Shown one piece after another: positions 48,991 to 52,119 of a DNA stretch of 52,119 nucleotides. The notes under the pieces were generated by a model. That model worked only from the letters and a program-made list of their open reading frames with translations. It was not told the DNA's origin and did not search any database. A program made the translations under genes and the position numbers. This DNA is from Aminipila sp047974845 (GTDB lineage Bacteria > Bacillota > Clostridia > Peptostreptococcales > Anaerovoracaceae). The DNA lies in contig JBKECQ010000068.1 in assembly GCA_047974845.1 (NCBI GenBank), positions 1-52,119 of the forward strand, read 5' to 3'. Position 1 is the first letter of the stretch. Each line of letters begins with the position of its first letter.

Positions 48991-49607
48991 GTAATGCGAT
49001 AATGAAAGATGGCTCTGTACAAATGACTGGTGTATTAAAGACTATAGGAGGAAATGTTACTGCTGAACAAATTGCTCTAGGAGATAAATGTTTTATTTAT
49101 AGTAATAATGTTACCGGTATCATAACTATTGCTACAAATGCCAAAACTGATGATGGTACTAACTGGACTAGAGTTATCGAAGGAACTAGTTTTGCTGTCA
49201 ATATTTCAAAAGATGGTTATATGTCGTCGTGTCATGGTATTAGTGGAATGGCAGATTCAGTAATTGTTTGGATAGATGATGGAGGTATGTTTCTAACTGC
49301 AAAAACTGGGTTGCCTAAAACTGGTGGAACGTTGAGTGGCGCATTATGTATTAATAATAACAATACATCTAATTGGCTCAGACTACAATTTGATGGTTTT
49401 GATTCACAAATATTCTCATCAAGTAACGGTGGTGGTAATGGATATAATTTTTGCATAAAAGCTATTAATGATTTACCTAATGCTTTAAGATTTTACGATG
49501 GATACGTAGGTATAACCTATAAAGTTTATGGTGAACACAACATCACAGTTTCCCAAACAGCGCCCACAACAGCACTACCAAGCGGTTGTATGCACAACGT
49601 TTACTAG
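48843..49607 (+). CDS. tail fibre 2
   Basis: A 254-residue fibre. Residues 1-50 are the shared attachment motif (NYNLIKPSENDVVDISIFNENSDIIDYELN, in part). The rest (about 55-254) is a separate beta-rich domain with short Gly/Asn loops (SSSNGGGNGYNF) and ends PTTALPSGCMHNVY. It has no polyglycine tip, so it probably binds a different receptor or fold-partner than fibre 1. AAAGGGGATTT precedes the ATG. The next gene starts 11 bases after its stop. Confidence 0.7.
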   Translation: MGTKTKNYNLIKPSENDVVDISIFNENSDIIDYELNKNKEEISVVNKNLSNAIMKDGSVQMTGVLKTIGGNVTAEQIALGDKCFIYSNNVTGIITIATNAKTDDGTNWTRVIEGTSFAVNISKDGYMSSCHGISGMADSVIVWIDDGGMFLTAKTGLPKTGGTLSGALCINNNNTSNWLRLQFDGFDSQIFSSSNGGGNGYNFCIKAINDLPNALRFYDGYVGITYKVYGEHNITVSQTAPTTALPSGCMHNVY

Positions 49608-49618
49608 GGGGTGATAGC

Positions 49619-50311
49619 ATGGGTATATATCAGGGAGTAAATGGTGTAAATCGTAAGATTAAAAAGATGTTCCAGGGAGTTGGTGGAGTAAACAGAGAGG
49701 TCAAGGAACGATGGGAAGGTGTTGAGGCAACCAACAGACAAGTTTTTAAATCTTTCAATCCATTGCAAGTTAACTTTGCAACAACCGGCAATGAAAATTT
49801 TGATAATATTGTAGGTGTATCACAGATAGTAGACTCCAAAATTACTGCAAGTAGCGTAGCAACTAACTCATTTGGTTGGAATGCTTCTTGGTATACAAAT
49901 GAAGTATGTCTTTATTTGCCTAGTACAATAACGATAACAGGTAATTTTACGTTGGAGATAGATGTAGTTGTAGGCACGCCACAGTTAATGCAATTTATGT
50001 TAATGGACGGATCTAATAAATCGTTCGCAGTTAAATACGGCGGTGATGCAACCTGGATAGGATACAATGGAGCTGGTGTTACTGCACCTGAAAATTGGTG
50101 GGGTAGTACAGTATCAAGAGACACTCTAGTTGTGTCGAAAGTAAATGGAGCAACTATTTGTTACCGAAAAGCATCACCAAATCATAAAATTATAAATTAC
50201 TATAACATTAGTGTACCTTTTGATAGAATATACTTCACAACAAATTCAAAATGTAATAAAGCGACACTTGACACAAATGCAGGTATATACGGTTATTCAA
50301 TAGTATTTTAG
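49619..50311 (+). CDS. phage tail-associated protein with GVNGVNR repeats
   Basis: A 230-residue protein. The first 45 residues carry three repeats of the form GV-x-GVNR-x-V/I-K (YQGVNGVNRKIKKMF, QGVGGVNREVKERW, EGVEATNRQVFKSF). Such N-terminal repeats are seen in phage minor tail proteins of Firmicutes. The C-terminal about 180 residues are beta-rich and look like a lectin-like or jelly-roll domain (NFTLEIDVVVGTPQLMQFML). It could be an accessory adhesin. I chose the ATG at 49619 after GGGGGTG; an earlier in-frame ATG lies inside the fibre 2 gene. Confidence 0.62.
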   Translation: MGIYQGVNGVNRKIKKMFQGVGGVNREVKERWEGVEATNRQVFKSFNPLQVNFATTGNENFDNIVGVSQIVDSKITASSVATNSFGWNASWYTNEVCLYLPSTITITGNFTLEIDVVVGTPQLMQFMLMDGSNKSFAVKYGGDATWIGYNGAGVTAPENWWGSTVSRDTLVVSKVNGATICYRKASPNHKIINYYNISVPFDRIYFTTNSKCNKATLDTNAGIYGYSIVF

Positions 50312-50365
50312 CTAGATATAAATATTAAAATTTACAACAACAAATAATAGGAAGAGGTAAAATTT

Positions 50366-50701
50366 ATGAGCAAAATTAAATTAAATGATAATACAGAATT
50401 AAACGTAATTATGATTAATGGTAACAAGATATACCATCAAGGGCAGAATAGAGACAGCTTGGAGTTTGTACTCAAAAAGGGTGACTATGCTTTTGATGAG
50501 TTAGACAAGCTATTTGCTGATTCGGCTAAAACAGGTAGAATTACTGTTATTGGCTCAGAAATGCAAACTAATGAAAAAGGAGAGCAAACAGAAACACCAG
50601 TACAGTACATATATGACAACTATTCTTTCAGAGTGAGCATGGAAATGAAACCAGTGGTTATTTCTCCAGCAACTTCTACAGAAGCTGAAGTAACAGAATA
50701 A
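50366..50701 (+). CDS. small phage tail-region protein, unknown
   Basis: A 111-residue protein (MSKIKLNDNTELNVIMINGNKIYHQG, in part) with a beta-rich N-terminal half and an acidic tail (STEAEVTE). Proteins with this start occur in tail-fibre regions of Firmicute phages, but I cannot name a function. GGAAGAGG lies before the ATG. It sits between the fibre 2 group and the fibre 3 group. Confidence 0.55.
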   Translation: MSKIKLNDNTELNVIMINGNKIYHQGQNRDSLEFVLKKGDYAFDELDKLFADSAKTGRITVIGSEMQTNEKGEQTETPVQYIYDNYSFRVSMEMKPVVISPATSTEAEVTE

Positions 50702-50795
50702 AGAATTATGATTACTATGGCACAATTTACACTAATCGAAAAGAAGTTAATGGAGCTAGGTATGATAAGTTAATATAATTTAGAAATATCAAGAG

Positions 50796-50960
50796 ATAAA
50801 AAAGGGGATTTTATGGGGACAAAAACAAAGAATTATAATTTGACAAAGCCAAATGACAATGATGTGGTAGATATTAATATTTTTAATGAAAACTCAGATA
50901 TTATTGATAATGAGTTGAATAAAAATAAAGAGGACATTTCAGTAGTTAATAATAATTTAA
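50796..50960 (+). repeat. direct repeat, copy B: ribosome site and start of fibre 3 gene
   Basis: The partner of 48826-48990, at a constant offset of 1970 bases with no gaps. Similarity stops soon after, where the two fibres become unrelated. Confidence 0.85.
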
Positions 50961-51538
50961 CTACTGAAATAACCAACAGGCAAACAGCAATATTGACAGA
51001 GCAAACGGCTAGAGCAAATGCAGATACTACACTCTTAGAATTAATTAATTCTAAGGGAAGTACAGCTACTGAGATTAATATCTCTGAGGACTTAAGAGTA
51101 TTATTGGGGTTGAGTGTGGACAACGCTAATGTTGATAAAACCTTACAAAAAATCATGCAAGGTGGTTTATTAAATGCTTTATTAACTGGGTTTAACAATA
51201 ACGGTAGTTCGGGAAGTATAGCACCAACTGATAGTTTACTTACAGCTTTATGCAAATTAAGTAATACGTTAAAGATAGCTACAGGAATAATAATTTTGGG
51301 TGATTATGCAGTTACCAATACAGTTACCGCTGATTTAAGCTTTTCTCCTACTATAGTTTTTGCAACATCATCAGACTCCTGCAATTTTGTAATTAATAAT
51401 AATACAAAAAGGAGAATGGATATAGGCGCTAGTGGTTCTAACTATGAGCTATATGCTACCTTAAATAACCAAATACTGGCTTTGGAATACAGAAAATATA
51501 CTAACAAACAAGTATATTACTTAGCTATAAAATATTAG
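50813..51538 (+). CDS. tail fibre 3
   Basis: A 241-residue fibre. The first 50 residues match fibre 2. Residues about 60-120 match fibre 1 (ITNRQTAILTEQTARANADT and INISEDLRVLLGLSVDNANVDKTL). The last about 110 residues are a distinct beta-rich domain ending LEYRKYTNKQVYYLAIKY. It is therefore a mosaic of the two other fibres with its own tip. It is followed 10 bases later by a second fibre-associated gene. Confidence 0.7.
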   Translation: MGTKTKNYNLTKPNDNDVVDINIFNENSDIIDNELNKNKEDISVVNNNLTTEITNRQTAILTEQTARANADTTLLELINSKGSTATEINISEDLRVLLGLSVDNANVDKTLQKIMQGGLLNALLTGFNNNGSSGSIAPTDSLLTALCKLSNTLKIATGIIILGDYAVTNTVTADLSFSPTIVFATSSDSCNFVINNNTKRRMDIGASGSNYELYATLNNQILALEYRKYTNKQVYYLAIKY

Positions 51539-51548
51539 GGGGTTAAAA

Positions 51549-51968
51549 ATGATAATATTTGAAAATAAGTGCTACCAAACAAATAGCCTATATCCAAATA
51601 CAGATTGGACTAATTCAGCAAAATATGTAGTAGCTGATGACACACCGCTATCAGGTAAGATTATAACCTTATATCCAAACTATGATTTTGTATTAGACAA
51701 AAATAGCAACTTGGTAGATGTAGTAGAGATACAAGTACCACAATCGCCACAATTAACTCAGTCAGAACAACGTGAACAAGCATATACTTCACTAACACAT
51801 AAAACTGACGGGACACCATTGATAGTGTGGGAATCACAGCCCATTACAGTAGAACAAACCAATCAAAAGTGGCTAGACTACAGTGCAGAGGGTAACGTCA
51901 AAGCTAATGAGTTATCAGCATTAATAGTAAGTGCAAAGGCTTATATAAGAGAGTTGTACCCAGACTAA
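51549..51968 (+). CDS. fibre-associated protein 2 (paralogue of the gene at 48347)
   Basis: A 139-residue protein. The C-terminal 75 residues (QSEQREQAYTSLTHKTDG, TVEQTNQKWLDYSAEG, SAKAYIRELYPD) are close to the protein encoded at 48347, while the N-terminal half differs. This is the expected pattern if the N-terminal part fits its own fibre and the C-terminal part is a common helper domain. GGGGG precedes the ATG. Confidence 0.6.
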   Translation: MIIFENKCYQTNSLYPNTDWTNSAKYVVADDTPLSGKIITLYPNYDFVLDKNSNLVDVVEIQVPQSPQLTQSEQREQAYTSLTHKTDGTPLIVWESQPITVEQTNQKWLDYSAEGNVKANELSALIVSAKAYIRELYPD

Positions 51969-52007
51969 ACATTTGATTAACTTTACTGCAAAAAGGGAGG
52001 AACTTTT

Positions 52008-52119
52008 ATTACAGAATGGATTTTTAAATATTGGGTTGAACTATTATTTGGAAGTATAACAACTTTTATAATAATGTGTGGCAAGTATATACTTACTCGC
52101 TTCCGCAAAATAAAAAATG
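52008..52119 (+). CDS. holin-like small membrane protein, partial, probable ATT start
   Basis: An open frame of 37 codons runs off the window end. It reads TEWIFKYWVELLFGSITTF after the first codon, then a hydrophobic stretch and a basic RFRKIKN segment, like small phage holins of tail/lysis regions. The only codon with a good ribosome site (GGAGG at 51996-52000, 7 bases before) is ATT at 52008; no ATG, GTG or TTG lies near it in frame. ATT initiation is rare but known. The product is partial. Confidence 0.5.
   Translation, partial: MTEWIFKYWVELLFGSITTFIIMCGKYILTRFRKIKN

Noticed and set aside
50708..50773. Short ORF (21 codons, MITMAQFTLIEKKLMEL...) after the 111-residue phage gene, considered as an XkdX-like gene
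   Set aside because: No ribosome site, too short, and not matching the usual XkdX pattern well enough to list.
1..52119. CRISPR arrays, tRNA genes, insertion sequence transposases
   Set aside because: I saw no regularly spaced direct repeats with unique spacers, no cloverleaf with GGTTCRANYCC, and no transposase-like protein.

Overview
The window is AT-rich DNA with strong GGAGG-type ribosome binding sites, genes packed on both strands, and sporulation genes (ytaF, spoVS, spoIIM). It also holds an anaerobic cobalamin pathway (cbiK, cbiL) and one-carbon genes (metF-fhs-fchA-folD). Together these point to an anaerobic, spore-forming member of the Clostridia (Bacillota). A finer placement is not supported by anything decisive here.

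Layout. (1) 1-473: gene-poor, with a 56-bp direct repeat and a possible 5S rRNA tail. (2) 474-5738: a two-component system (YesM-like kinase with a solute-binding sensor, plus a receiver/BTAD regulator), a secreted SLH-like/HAD phosphatase, and ytaF. (3) 5945-10129, minus strand: a DEDD exonuclease, a metallophosphoesterase and proA in overlapping order, then a tiny membrane ORF and a nitroreductase-like gene. (4) 10130-10950: no gene, but unusually structured DNA: two copies of a palindromic element with a compensatory base pair, a 19-bp tandem repeat, an orphan terminator-like hairpin and two mutually exclusive hairpins. (5) 10951-19739: spoVS, an ABC-F ATPase, proB-proC, a NUDIX hydrolase, spoIIM (minus), a XerD-like recombinase, rplS, rbgA, rnhB. 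(6) 19937-24018: the tetrahydrofolate one-carbon operon. (7) 24102-36489: tetrapyrrole/cobalamin genes: hemB, hemL, a cobalamin riboswitch with a terminator, the cobalt transporter cbiMNQO, cbiK, cbiL, hemA, a cbiJ/precorrin-2 dehydrogenase fusion, hemC and a cobA-hemD fusion. (8) 36647-37360: a thioesterase and a 40-codon ORF. (9) 37387 to the end: a phage-derived contractile tail module.

How the parts work together. HemA and HemL make 5-aminolevulinate from glutamyl-tRNA; HemB, HemC and HemD carry it to uroporphyrinogen III; CobA and the precorrin-2 dehydrogenase domain give sirohydrochlorin; CbiK inserts cobalt imported by CbiMNQO; CbiL and CbiJ act further along the anaerobic corrin route. 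Other cbi/cob genes must lie elsewhere. Fhs, FchA, FolD and MetF run formate to methyl-THF. FolD lacks the residues used for the cyclohydrolase step, which fits FchA doing that step.

The last 15 kb starts with a repressor gene facing a Cro-like gene across a promoter region with repeated CTCGCA..TGCGAG operators. A sigma-like regulator follows, and then directly a tail terminator, sheath, tube, a tail-assembly chaperone with a probable programmed -1 frameshift, a tape measure, baseplate proteins and three related fibre genes. No integrase, terminase, portal, protease or capsid gene is seen before the tail genes. I read it as an R-type (diffocin/PBSX-like) tailocin; the lysis end is cut off by the window edge, where a holin-like gene probably begins with an ATT codon.
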